A stretch of DNA of 64,000 nt, taken from an uncultured Bacteroidota bacterium (GTDB lineage Bacteria; Bacteroidota; Bacteroidia; Flavobacteriales; Flavobacteriaceae). Both the position numbers and the translations under genes were made by a program. The notes under the pieces were generated by a model. The model had not been told where the DNA came from and searched no databases. It saw only the letters and a list, made by a program, of their open reading frames with translations. Every line of letters starts with the position of its first letter. The first letter of the stretch is position 1. Below are positions 36,901 through 46,300 of this stretch, piece after piece. Location of the stretch: the NCBI GenBank assembly GCA_902559035.1, contig CACEGG010000005.1, positions 1 to 64,000 on the forward strand. Direction: 5' to 3'.

Positions 36901-37890
36901 GTTATTAGTGCTTATGTATAGATTTCCATCAGAATTGAACTTATCTCCACTAATTAATGAAAAATCTCCAGCATTAGGTAAATCTTGATAAAAAGCCCCA
37001 TTTATATTAATTTGTGTGTTGTTTTGATCAGTCACAATTAAAACAGTTTCAATTTGATCATTAGCAATACCTTTAATCAAAATGTATTCTGACCCTACTA
37101 GACTAACATCAACAATTTGATCCATGCCATAATCTTGACCATTTGCATCGATATTAGAACCATAGGCTCCGGTATTTACCGCAATGGGCTTGTCAGATGT
37201 AACTAGAGTTCCAATTAAACTTAATTGAGAGCTTTTATTGGCAATGATATAACTTTGAAATTTATCCAAAGTAATAGAATGATCACCAGTACCATTAGTA
37301 GTTGTCCTTGCAGTTGGTAAATCAAAATCAATTGTTGTATTGTTTTCAGTCGCCATTACACTTACAAAACCAATATGATCGTTACCAATTGGAGTTGTAT
37401 CATTTTTTAGCATTCCAGCTCTAAACCTTTTTCCAAGCCCCGAAATTCCTTTACTGACAATTGCTGCAGCCTGAGCAGAGTTGGTACTGTAAAATCTATA
37501 GGAAACATAAATTTCACTATCAGCTTCAACTATTAGTCCTTTGTTTAAAGGGATTTCTACTTGACTTTGATTTACATAAAGTTCGGTGTAATTAGGTAAA
37601 TTATTAATGCCATCTCCAGCAATAAATACTTCATAGGGATTATCGTTGTCAACCTGGTTAATTTCAAATGGAGTGCCAGATGTTGTAGTAGTTCCAATAA
37701 CTCCCGCATAACGAACGGTGAAGTTTACAGGCGTTCTACTAGGAGTGGAAATATATAAACGTTGAGCACCTGCTCCTGATCGTTCAGGATGACCAGTAAC
37801 AGGAGGAATATAATGAGTTTTACTTAATTGTGAAAAAAGAGAGGTTCCACTAAAGATTAAAAACAGAAAAATTAAATAGATCTTTTTCAA
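30904..37890 (-). CDS. Giant multidomain T9SS cargo surface protein (type B sorting domain)
   Basis: A 2,328-aa secreted protein. After the signal peptide (to ~21) come an IgGFc-binding-protein-like beta region (~30-450), a calcium-binding thrombospondin-3-type stretch DFDKDGVIDNIDLDLDNDGI (~560-585), an Ig-like module (~867-970, QPTNQSACIGETAQF), a C-type-lectin-like domain (~1100-1242: YWLGLKQ, GGWQWLDG, WASGEPND), and many repeated Ser/Thr/Asp-rich modules each starting with PLPVP/PEVCD-type cysteine motifs. The C-terminus (from ~2240: KYFTPNNDGVNETW, VYIFDRYGKLLKQL, FKGHFSLIR) is a type B, gliding-motility-associated, T9SS sorting domain. It likely acts as a surface adhesin together with the adjacent PorP/SprF protein. 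Not SprB itself by evidence here. Confidence 0.92.
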   Translation of the reverse strand: MKKIYLIFLFLIFSGTSLFSQLSKTHYIPPVTGHPERSGAGAQRLYISTPSRTPVNFTVRYAGVIGTTTTSGTPFEINQVDNDNPYEVFIAGDGINNLPNYTELYVNQSQVEIPLNKGLIVEADSEIYVSYRFYSTNSAQAAAIVSKGISGLGKRFRAGMLKNDTTPIGNDHIGFVSVMATENNTTIDFDLPTARTTTNGTGDHSITLDKFQSYIIANKSSQLSLIGTLVTSDKPIAVNTGAYGSNIDANGQDYGMDQIVDVSLVGSEYILIKGIANDQIETVLIVTDQNNTQININGAFYQDLPNAGDFSLISGDKFNSDGNLYISTNNPDDKLFVYQGTGRNYSTTYPGANQAMYFAPPLNCATRGDVDNIPYIDEVAGRAFTDQATVSFITKDGATILVNGSDVTAPPYNASPRLVDGNSDYVTYKVENLSGNVSVEGDDELYVAYVNSNNAATTAGFYSGFTIPPTVDLDADLKTLGSCLNKDGTSNVEFEASNFSQFDSIEWLKKDDASGDFVAIPGETGQFYTPTDEGDYMLKGILLCNSAEYFSPEINVFICPDDFDKDGVIDNIDLDLDNDGILNSNESDGEVTFDFSDYNNPALSASRTLSATATTTDLTTGTTGKSIAGLTDGEFETEMPTTALDQFSYKLEFSENLNIKFTSQSVAHSIVDGEFFELKVDGDRSITLLDPNNHLLIKQTGSDDFTELEEVGGENIYTNNSIIFKFNSSVTSLPQFEFIGYDLSKIQFTHHANNTSGSSTFKGKIVGIDLTVNTDTSHPTNSDTIPDYFDLDSDGDICFDVTEAGFDDVDGDGILGEGVPTYDDSKVDSRGRIIVPAHNYETPLPLKDAVSGVYYFQQVGQAVSITDQPTNQSACIGETAQFNVVGDHPSGIFSYQWQFLDATVWKDLDGTNPKITGWDSDTLEITDVDASLAGEYRVQLKTDEYQCTTDSDSGVSLTVNTPPAPPIVEPIQTFCYTDNPTVGDLIIAPPPANPTGLVISVYDDFDPTDPTVGTLLNATDALSDGSIYFIQVKDSNDCVASSRAETKVLLSNPEILSSMPESCPADEITLTANNVPQTALDFELANPSLKKIGSHTDNDGQFSTYFVDPIAGGRTYIDTEALIPFYGTGASMYQVNDIDEHDAVWNLIVSNGLAGNPYWLGLKQIPALNPGNTVTGGWQWLDGRMLASSSALWASGEPNDAGGAAGEDGMEDYAHFNRVPKDGKFFNDEDNLYPSNPLYEFSGTTTIKWYYQLADDPTNPGNRGPKTAIPGNLTEIDVNPDVTTFYILEVDTNGVICEVEYKHVVNPLPVPTAVGDLELCDEIDLTADPSSTNTDGISYSFDLDSQTDLIVNGKVDRDSNPFTVSYWKSLAEASDPLTYPASDGLSSPYTNELDPLGNLYDPQTIYVRLTDEATGCYDSSLTFDIVVNSTPESNVVVMPEVCDDIDSGSDVDGSSKFDLTSLENDILGATQVATGGFVVTYHLTQAEAEDPITYPVGITDPTAHYNTPDSSFDPADPTVQTEEIFVRVTDTNASTICFRADTSFTLTVNPLPVLLKDVHKEEQCDIALFDLTDFEDDLSTYPTTESFSYYYLDSSGNRVNISATDATNYTSSGNSTDAEIILVDISKNTGGCFRTAQIELKVSRNNVPTDFAQTFITANKIDLFKTDGQTITDTDLSGQSQDGKEEFDTAIFQNIIDQLKNDVPLEFDIPNIDFNFYGNERDARLKNNPIDLTKAVYVSETEHLDVATGTISTSNYNSDKNRWEQEIWINITNNNLVLKVDECVGLDHVTTLYVEKRPVIYDVLDTTGSKPNDVLLLCDEQLTLDRYSEFDTRTLENLLIGNNTDPTTLPYQDTSDYIFEYTYDDDNGNPVTTPTLDPKINLTNQPITLTLTNPIGETAPFVSESSVDFMVFETPTPFSGVVMEDCDDFASPGGEYDEKTIFTINLDDFKENLFKDPSLTGSTPVQDFNNFEYVFTLYDKTDTVISTGLPADELPPTITAETGDYIIVDLTNPISAGYGLICENQVRVDFKVNPRPSFDIDEETVVCLNPLPDNPIKIGTYNWGGPTSLASDYDYSWTRTDLNGNPDASFSVTSVTDQPTIEIDKGGVYTVSVSDPRFSSFDNGCPIIKTITVTESIIASIDLDNDGEVLDSEYDHFVEVIDLTNDNTNSIKINNIPDLGIGDYEFSLDNFNYTSEPNTDSNFTNLEPGIYNLYIRDKNSYYYYEFGCGILEIPVSVIGYKKYFTPNNDGVNETWKILGIRPDYNADSKVYIFDRYGKLLKQLDPLTEGWDGTYLGKPMPATDYWFRVYLSEDGREFKGHFSLIRGRY

Positions 37891-37913
37891 TGGAAAGCTA
37901 ATTTTTTAAAATA

Positions 37914-37921
37914 CAAATATA
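37914..37921 (-). promoter_or_regulatory. -7 promoter element for the surface adhesin gene
   Basis: On the minus strand this is TATATTTG, a full TAnnTTTG match, 24 bases ahead of the start codon. It is the same octamer that precedes the partner porP/sprF gene at 29852-29859. A properly spaced -33 TTG is not evident. Confidence 0.4.
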
Positions 37922-38040
37922 AAAGTTATTATCAGAACGGTAACCTGATTCAAAATAAACAATTATTAAGCCACAAATCTTATGTTATTGATTTTGTTTT
38001 ATATAAATTTATATTCATTAAGCTAACAACAACAGCAAGA

Positions 38041-40320
38041 ATGAAAAATAAAAATAACAGGAGAGCGGCTCTTTTATACCACGCAAAACCTAAACCTGGT
38101 AAAATAGAGGTCAATCCAACTACCAAATACAGTAGTCAGAGAGATTTAGCTTTAGCTTATTCTCCTGGTGTGGCTTACCCTTGTTTAGAAATTGAAGAAG
38201 ATCCAAACAAGGTATATAAATATACTTCGAAAGGAAATTTAGTCGCCGTAATCACAAATGGAACAGCTGTTTTAGGACTTGGAGATATTGGACCTGAAGC
38301 TTCAAAACCAGTTATGGAAGGAAAGGCATTACTATTTAAAATTTTTGCTGGGATTGATGTGTTTGATATTGAAATTGATGCTAGTGATCCCGAAAAATTT
38401 ATTGAAACTGTAAAGAGAATTGCACCAACTTTTGGCGGTATTAATCTTGAAGATATTAAGGCCCCTGAGGCTTTTGAAATTGAAAAAAGATTATCAGATG
38501 AGTTAGATATTCCTGTGATGCACGATGACCAACACGGAACGGCAATTATTTCAGCTGCAGCGCTTTTAAATGCTTTGGAGCTTGCAGAAAAAAAAATAGA
38601 GGAAGTTAAAGTTGTTGTTTGTGGAGCTGGTGCAGCTGCAATTTCTTGTTCAAGAATGTATAAAGCTTTAGGTCTTAAAAAACAGAATATTATAATGACA
38701 GACAGTAAGGGTGTCATTAGATCTGACAGAAAAAAACTATCCAAAGAAAAAGCTGAGTTTGCAACTAAATTGAAATTAAATAGTCTTGAAGAAGCTATGA
38801 AAGGAGCAGATGTTTTTATTGGTTTGTCAAAAGCAGATATGGTAACACCAAAAATGCTTCTATCGATGTCTGATAATCCTATTGTTTTTGCAATGGCTAA
38901 CCCAGACCCTGAAATAAATTATTCTTTAGCCATGAAAACTAGAAAAGACATTATAATGGCTACTGGAAGATCAGATCACCCAAATCAGGTCAATAATGTA
39001 TTAGGTTTCCCGTTTATTTTTAGAGGCGCTTTAGATGTTAAGGCTACAAAAATTAATGATGAAATGAAGATGGCTGCAGTCCTTGCACTAGCTGAAATGA
39101 CTAAAGAAACTGTCCCTGAATTTGTAAATATTGCATACGATAAAACAAAACTAACCTTTGGAAAAAATTATATTATTCCAAAACCATTTGACCCTAGGCT
39201 AATAACAAAAATACCTCCAATGGTTGCTAGAGCTGCTATGGATTCAGGTGTTGCCAGAGAGCCAATAAAGAACTGGAAAAAGTATGAGGAGGAACTTCAT
39301 GGAAGACTTTACAGTGATAAGAAGATGGCAAGAATGCTTTTGAATAGAGCTAAGGCCAATCCAAAGAAAATTGTTTTTGCAGAAGCCGATCATATAGATG
39401 TTTTAAAAGCAGCTCAAATAGTTCACGAAGATGGAATAGGTTTTCCTGTTTTGCTTGGAAACGTTGAAGTAATAAAAGAATTAAAAAAGGAAATTGAATT
39501 TGACGATGAAGTGATCATAATTGATCCAAAGTCTGATGATCAAAAAGAAAGTAGGGAAAAGTATGGTAGGAGCTATTGGTCTAAACGTAAAAGAAAAGGA
39601 GCTTCTTTAGAGGATTCAATTGATAAAATGAAGCAAAGAAATTATTTTGCAGGGATGATGTTAAGTTCTGGAGATGTGGAGGCACTAATTTCAGGACACT
39701 CTAGAAGCTATCCTGTAACATTTAAACCAATAATGGAAACTATTGGAAAAGCTAAAGGTATTGAAAACGTAGCGACAACAAACCTTATGATAACAAGTAA
39801 AGGTCCATTGTTTTTTTCAGACACATCAATAAATATTGATCCTTCACCAAAAGAACTTGCAACTATTACAAATATGACTGCTGATACTGTAAAAATGTTT
39901 GGACTGAAACCCTCAATAGCAATGGTTTCATATTCAAATTTTGGTTCTAATTCTCATCCGTCAGCTTCAAAAGTTAACAAAGCAGTGAAGTATTTGCACA
40001 GGTATTTTCCCGAATTAGATGTTGATGGAGAGGTTCAAACTGATTTTGCTTTAAATAAAAAAATGCTAAAAGATAGGTTTAGTTTTTCTAAACTTTCTGG
40101 TAAAAAGGTTAACACCTTGATTTTTCCAAATTTAGATTCTGCTAATACCAATTATAAACTTGTAAAAGAACTAGACAATGCACTTTCTATTGGTCCAATC
40201 ATGATGGGAATGTCCAAGGCTGCACACATAACTCAACTTGGCGCAAGTGTTGATGAAATAGTTAATATGTCTGCTTTAGCAGTTGTTGATGCACAAAAAA
40301 AATTAAAATTAGATTTATGA
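38041..40320 (+). CDS. maeB: NADP-dependent malic enzyme (MaeB type)
   Basis: Converts malate to pyruvate and CO2 with NADP+. A 759-aa fusion of an N-terminal malic enzyme (to ~420) and a C-terminal phosphotransacetylase-like regulatory domain (~430-759), the usual MaeB build. Seen are YSPGVAYPCLEI, VAVITNGTAVLGLGDIGPEASKPVMEGKALLFK, FGGINLEDIKAPEAFEIE (metal-binding), the DDQHGTA motif, VVCGAGAAAISC (NAD(P)-binding) and, in the PTA part, SSGDVEALISGHSRSYP and GPIMMGMSKAAH. The stop overlaps the ruvA start by 4 bases. It is the first gene of the conserved maeB-ruvA-sprA block. Confidence 0.96.
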   Translation: MKNKNNRRAALLYHAKPKPGKIEVNPTTKYSSQRDLALAYSPGVAYPCLEIEEDPNKVYKYTSKGNLVAVITNGTAVLGLGDIGPEASKPVMEGKALLFKIFAGIDVFDIEIDASDPEKFIETVKRIAPTFGGINLEDIKAPEAFEIEKRLSDELDIPVMHDDQHGTAIISAAALLNALELAEKKIEEVKVVVCGAGAAAISCSRMYKALGLKKQNIIMTDSKGVIRSDRKKLSKEKAEFATKLKLNSLEEAMKGADVFIGLSKADMVTPKMLLSMSDNPIVFAMANPDPEINYSLAMKTRKDIIMATGRSDHPNQVNNVLGFPFIFRGALDVKATKINDEMKMAAVLALAEMTKETVPEFVNIAYDKTKLTFGKNYIIPKPFDPRLITKIPPMVARAAMDSGVAREPIKNWKKYEEELHGRLYSDKKMARMLLNRAKANPKKIVFAEADHIDVLKAAQIVHEDGIGFPVLLGNVEVIKELKKEIEFDDEVIIIDPKSDDQKESREKYGRSYWSKRKRKGASLEDSIDKMKQRNYFAGMMLSSGDVEALISGHSRSYPVTFKPIMETIGKAKGIENVATTNLMITSKGPLFFSDTSINIDPSPKELATITNMTADTVKMFGLKPSIAMVSYSNFGSNSHPSASKVNKAVKYLHRYFPELDVDGEVQTDFALNKKMLKDRFSFSKLSGKKVNTLIFPNLDSANTNYKLVKELDNALSIGPIMMGMSKAAHITQLGASVDEIVNMSALAVVDAQKKLKLDL

Positions 40321-40898
40321 TTACTCAAATTAAGGGAAGACTTGTAGAAAAATCTCCAACAGAGCTTGTTATAGATTGTAACGGCATTGGATATTTGGTA
40401 AATATTTCTTTAAATACTTTTTCATTACTTTCTGATTCTGAAAGTATTTCACTTTACACTCATCTCCAAGTAAAGGAAGATTCTCACACATTGTTTGGTT
40501 TTTTTGATAAAACAGAAAGAAATCTCTTTAGAAAATTAATATCAGTTTCAGGAATTGGTGCTAGCACAGCCAGAACTATGTTATCATCATTAAATCCTGA
40601 AGAAATACAACGTGCAATACTTTCAGAGAATGTGTCAACTATTCAATCTGTTAAAGGAATTGGACTTAAAACCGCTCAAAGAGTTATAATTGAACTTCGA
40701 GATAAAGTTAGTTTAATAAATGAAAATGAAGATACGAATATTGGGGTATCAAACTCAAAAAGAGAAGAAGCCCTTTCTGCACTTGAGGTTTTAGGTTATT
40801 CAAGAAAACAAACTACTAAAGTTGTAGATAAATTAGTTGGGGAAGTTTCTGAAATTTCTGTTGAGGAAATTATTAAAAGTGCGTTGAACAAATTATAA
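40317..40898 (+). CDS. ruvA: Holliday junction DNA helicase subunit RuvA
   Basis: A 193-aa junction-binding protein that guides RuvB in branch migration. Domain I (OB fold) begins MITQIKGRLVEKSPTELVIDCNGIGYLVN; the two HhH motifs are FRKLISVSGIGASTARTML (~77-95) and IQSVKGIGLKTAQRVIIELRDK (~107-128); domain III is the C-terminal ALSALEVLGYSRKQTTKVV region. Length is standard. It overlaps maeB by 4 bases and precedes sprA by 5 bases, so it is translated in the same transcript. Confidence 0.96.
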   Translation: MITQIKGRLVEKSPTELVIDCNGIGYLVNISLNTFSLLSDSESISLYTHLQVKEDSHTLFGFFDKTERNLFRKLISVSGIGASTARTMLSSLNPEEIQRAILSENVSTIQSVKGIGLKTAQRVIIELRDKVSLINENEDTNIGVSNSKREEALSALEVLGYSRKQTTKVVDKLVGEVSEISVEEIIKSALNKL

Positions 40899-40903
40899 AA
40901 GTA

Positions 40904-43318
40904 TTGATTAAAGTTATTTCAAAAAAAAGGATTCTATTTATTTCTTTTGCTTTTGTGTTGTTTTTTAACAACGTAATTGGTCAAAAGACTGTCAATTTAG
41001 ATACAATTGAGAACACTGTTTATTTAGGAAAGTTTAAATTAAAAACACCTTCATTTTTTAAATCAAAATACACTTACGACCCTGTTTTAAATAAATACAT
41101 TTATTCAACTAAATTGGGAGATATTGATGTTGGTATGCCCCTTGTTTTAACACCTGAGGAGTATCGGAAAAGAATAAAGGAAGAAAATATAAAATCTTAT
41201 TTTTCTGAAAAAATTGATTTGTTAAAAGATGAAGATCCCGAGGATATCTCAAAACTTAAAAATCTTCTTCCAGACTTATATATAAATTCAAATTTTTTTC
41301 AAACTATTTTTGGTGGAGATAACATAGAGCTTGTTCCTCAAGGATCCATTTCTATGGATATTGGAGCTCGTTATCAAAAAAGCGACAACCCTTCTATCCC
41401 CTCTAGAAATCAAAGCAATATAGGTTTAGATTTTAACCAGAATATTAGCCTAAGTATGAATGGAAAAATTGGAGAAAGACTTAGCATTAGTTCTAATTAC
41501 GACACGCAATCAACTTTTGATTTTCAAAATCTATTGAAGTTAGATTATACACCAACTGAGGACGATATTATTCAAAAAATTGAGCTAGGTAATGTTAGTA
41601 TGCCGCTTAGCGGATCATTAATCTCTGGAGCACAAAGTTTATTTGGTTTTAAAACAGAATTAAAATTTGGTAATACAAATATTACAACCGTTCTTTCTGA
41701 ACAAAGATCACAATCTCAAACTGTAGTTTCGAAAGGAAGTGGAAGCACAGAGGAATTCTCTATTTTACCTTTGGAATATGATGAAAATAGACATTTCTTT
41801 TTGGGACAATATTTTAGAGATAAATATGAGCAGACTGTCAAAACGTATCCTTATTTAAATACCCAAATTCAAATTTCTAGGATTGAAGTTTGGGTTACCA
41901 ATAGGTCTAGTCAAACACAAAATGTAAGAAATGTTATAGCTCTTCAAGATTTGGGAGAATCTAACCCTGAAAAAACTAAATTAGATGATCTTTTTACAAA
42001 TTTTTTCTTAAAGCCAGGTATAAGTGTTTATCCAGATAATTCTGTTAACAAATTAGATCCTGATGAAATAGACAATGGATTACTAACATCTAATATTAGA
42101 GATATTTCAAAATCAAGAGACGGTTTTGGTTCTATCTCAAATTTAGTTTCAGAAGGTAACGATTATTCAGTTTTAGAGAATGCTAGAAAACTTGAGAGTA
42201 ATGAATACAAGTTGAACAATAAATTGGGATACATCTCCTTGACACAACCATTGAATAATGACGAGATATTAGCGGTTGCTTTTCAATATTCAGTTGGAGG
42301 ACAAGTCTATCAAGTTGGAGAATTTGCTAATGATGGAATTGACGCAACCTCTCTTTCCGGACAAGTTGGTCAACAACAAATATCAAATAACAGTTTAATA
42401 CTGAAATTATTAAAAAGTAGTGTTACTAATGTCAATCAACCTGTATGGAATTTGATGATGAAGAACATCTATTCTATAGGATCTCAGGTTACAAAGGATG
42501 ATTTCAAATTAAATATTTATTACAGTAACCCATCTCCTTTAAACTATATACAAGCCGTAGATCAATCGGCTTGGCCAGATAATATCAATGGTATAACTCT
42601 GTTATCACTTTTCAATTTTGATAATTTAAACATGAATAATGATGTTGAAAATGGTGGTGATGGTTTTTTTGATTTTGTTCCTAATATAACAGTTGATACT
42701 AATAATGGATTAGTCATTTTTACATCAATTGAGCCATTTGGAAAATACTTATTCGACAAGTTAAAATCTCCTCAGGGATCAGGTGAAAACTATGAAAATC
42801 TAGCTTCTTATAATGCCAATCAGAAGAAATACGTTTATAATGAAATTTATAGTGTTTCAAAAACAGAAGCAGAAAAACAATCTGAAAAAAATAAATTTCA
42901 AATTAAAGGTTCTTTTAAATCTTCAGGAGATGTCGGAGGGATATCAATTGGTCAATTCAACATTCCTAGAGGTTCAGTCAAAGTTACTGCTGGTGGAAGG
43001 CTTCTTCAAGAAGGATTAGACTATACTGTCAATTATCAAGCCGGTAGAGTTCAGATTCTGGATGAATCTCTAAAAAATTCAAGTGTTCCAATCGAAATTT
43101 CTACTGAAAGCAATTCATTTTATTCTCAACAAAAGAAAAGATTTAGTGGAATTAATATTGAACACAAGTTTAATGAGAATTTTATAATTGGAGGAACTCT
43201 AATGAATCTTAGTGAAAGATCAATAAGTCAAAAAGCTAATTACGGAGTTGAGCCGGTCAACAATACTATGATCGGATTCAATGGTACCTTTTCTTCAAAA
43301 GTCCCTTTTTTTAACTAG
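40904..43318 (+). pseudogene. sprA: sprA, N-terminal part (frameshifted)
   Basis: First ~800 residues of SprA, the outer-membrane T9SS translocon (~2,400 aa). Start is a TTG at 40904, 5 bases after ruvA, as no nearby ATG exists. A signal peptide (to VIGQ) and the SprA N-terminal domain with repeated beta-strands (FQTIFGGDNIELVPQGS, LDFNQNISLSMNGKIGERLSI) are visible. The frame stops at 43318 after VPFFN, because a T7 run (43306-43312) has one base more than the reading frame wants; with six T's it would read straight into the 43281-48032 frame (VPFLTRLVNKLP). Either a sequencing error or a true inactivating or phase-variable slip. Confidence 0.85.
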
Positions 43319-46300
43319 ACTGGTCAATAAACTTCCAAATATTAATACTGAAGTTGAATCTAATGTTTCTTTCACGACAGAATTTGCTTACTTACATTCA
43401 GGTACTCCAAAAAATTCTGGGTTTGATAATGTCGCAACAGTTTATGTTGATGATTTTGAAGGGTCTGAGACTAGTATTGATTTAAAAGATACATCGTCAT
43501 GGAATTTATCAAGCACCCCTTTGAATGTTAAGGGTTCTGACTATGGTGTTGATGATTTGCGTTCTGGCTATAACAGAGGAAAATTGGCTTGGTATAATAT
43601 TGATCCTATTTTTTACACCAGACAAAGACCTAGTGAAATAAATGAGAATGAGATTTCTAAAAATGAAACTAGAAGAATATTTATTGAAGAGATTTTTCCA
43701 CAGCAGGATATCATTGAAGGTCAATCAAGAATTCAAAGTACTTTTGATTTAAGTTATTTTCCAGATGAAAAAGGTCCATATAACAATAATATAAATTCTA
43801 ACTTTGCAAATGATTTAAAAGATAATTGGGCTGGAATTACCAGAGATCTTTCTTCCACTAACTTTGAAAAGTCAAACGTTGAGTTTATTCAGTTTTGGCT
43901 TCTAGATACATTTTCAGAAAATGAATCAAACTCAAATGATTTAGGTTCGTTAGTTTTAAATCTTGGTAATATTTCAGAGGACATTCTAAGGGATGGAAAA
44001 AAGCAATATGAAAATGGATTACCCGTTGTTAATTCTCAACTAACTGTTAATGAATCTAATTGGGGGAAAACACCTGCTACTCAATCTTTGGTGTACTCAT
44101 TTGACTCGGATGCAAACAATAGAGCTCTTCAAGATTTAGGTTACGATGGGTTAAATGATAGCGATGAAATAACTAAATATAACAATGGGTCTAGTTTAGA
44201 TCCCGCTGGTGATAATTATGAGTATTATATAGACGCTAGTGGAGGAATTGTAAACAGGTACAAGAATTACAATGGTACACAAGGAAATTCGCCCATAGAG
44301 GTTGGGAATACTGGCAGAGGTTCAACTACCATTCCAGACCATGAAGATGTAAATGGAGATAATACAATGAACACTATAGATAGTTATTTTGAATATAGTG
44401 TGCCAATTACTAAAAACATGAATGTAGGAAATCATCCTTTTATTAGTGATGTTAGAAATGATGTTAAAGTTGATCTTCCAAATGGAAACACAATTACAAC
44501 AAGATGGATTCAGTTTAAAATTCCAGTTTCAAGTCAATTTTATAGAAGCAATAAATATAGTTCTTTCTTCAAATCAATTAATGGAATAGATAACTTGAGG
44601 TCAATTAGGTTTATGAGGATGTATCTGCAAGGCTTTACTAGTCCAATAACTTTTCGATTTGGAACCCTGGATTTAGTTAGAAGTGAATGGAAAAGATATA
44701 CTAAGAATTTAAACTCTGGTAATATTAGTTATCCAAACACTTCGTTAGAGATAGGATCCGTTAACATTCTTGAAAATGAAAATAGAGTTCCGGTTAATTA
44801 TGTGCTTCCGCCTGGAGTTCAAAGAGAAGAAATTAATTCAAATAGCACAATCATTAGACAAAACGAACAATCACTTTCTTTAAAAGTTAATGATCTTCAG
44901 CCTTCAGATTCTAAAGGAGTCTATAAAATGATAGACTATGATATGAGACAATACAAATCTCTAAAAATGTTTATACATGCAGAATCTGTTGAGGGAAGTA
45001 ATAAGCTTCCGGGAGAGGGAGCGGAGGATGAATTTGATAAAAGATTAGTTGGATTTTTGAGACTTGGTTCAGATCTAACAGAAAATTATTATCAAATTGA
45101 AATTCCTCTAAAACCAACATCTTATAATAATGGAAGTTCAAATAGGTTTAGTGCTGACCAGGTTTGGAATCCAGATTCAAATTCAATTGATTTTTCTCTT
45201 GAAAAATTAACAAAAATCAAAGCAATTGCAATGAATCAGGCTGATTTTTCTAAGCCTATTTATTTCAATGAAAATTTGGATATCATTGACGAATTTTCTC
45301 CTATTTCAGAACTTCCAGGAGAAAAAAAATATAAGTTTGCTATTAAGGGAAATCCGACAATTGGATCAATTAAAAATATAATGATTGGTGTAAAAAATCC
45401 ATCTCAAAATTTAGGGGATATTTTAAGTGCAGAAGTTTGGTTTAATGAACTTAGATTGTCAGATATTGATGGAAAAGGGGGTTGGTCAGCTTTGGCGTCT
45501 TTGGATGCAAATTTGGCAGATTTTGCTAATATCTCTGTTTCAGGTAAAATGTCTACAATAGGATTTGGATCCATAGATAAGTCACCAAATCAAAGAAGCA
45601 GAGAAGATTTGAAACAATACGGTCTAATGAGTAGTTTGAATTTAGGTCAAGTTTTACCTGAAAAATGGAAAATTCAAATACCAGTTTCATACAGTATTTC
45701 TGAAGAATTTTCAACACCCGAATATGATCCTTTTTATCAAGATATTAAGTTAGAAGATCGTTTAAGTTCAGCTACACGAAATAGCCAAAGGGATTCAATA
45801 AAAAACCAAGCTATTAGCTATAGAAAAATAAGTAGTATTAATGTTTTAGGACTAAAGAAAAATAGATCAGAAGAACAAAAAGAAAGAGTTTATGATATAG
45901 AAAATTTTGATTTTTCTTATAGCTATAATCAAGAGCTTCAACACGATTATGAAGTAGAAAATTACACAAAAAAAACTGCTAGAGTAAGTTCCCAGTACAG
46001 TTATAATTTTAATCCTTTTGTTATTTCTCCTTTTAATAAAATTAAGTTTTTAGAAAACAATAAATATTTAGAGTGGTTAAAAGAGTTTAATATAAATCCA
46101 TTATTATCTAGCATTAGTTTTGATGCTAACATCAATAGAACATTTAATAGTCAAAGGTTTAGAGATATTTACATAGAAGGTGCTGATTCATCCAACCAAA
46201 TTAAACTTCCAGAAATCCAACAAAGAAATTTTTTATTCGACTGGAATCTCAGTCTTAGTCAAAACTTAACAAATTCATTGAGACTAGATTTTTCTGCCTC

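Noticed and set aside
38175-38744. Long open frame (189 aa) antisense to maeB
   Set aside because: It runs against the well-conserved malic-enzyme coding strand and contains Ser-rich low-complexity sequence typical of antisense shadows; no start context or family match.
43281-43305. ATG at 43281 as an independent start for a second sprA gene
   Set aside because: The bases up to the T7 run are translated as conserved SprA in the first frame. The second frame is the continuation after a frameshift, so no separate gene start is needed.
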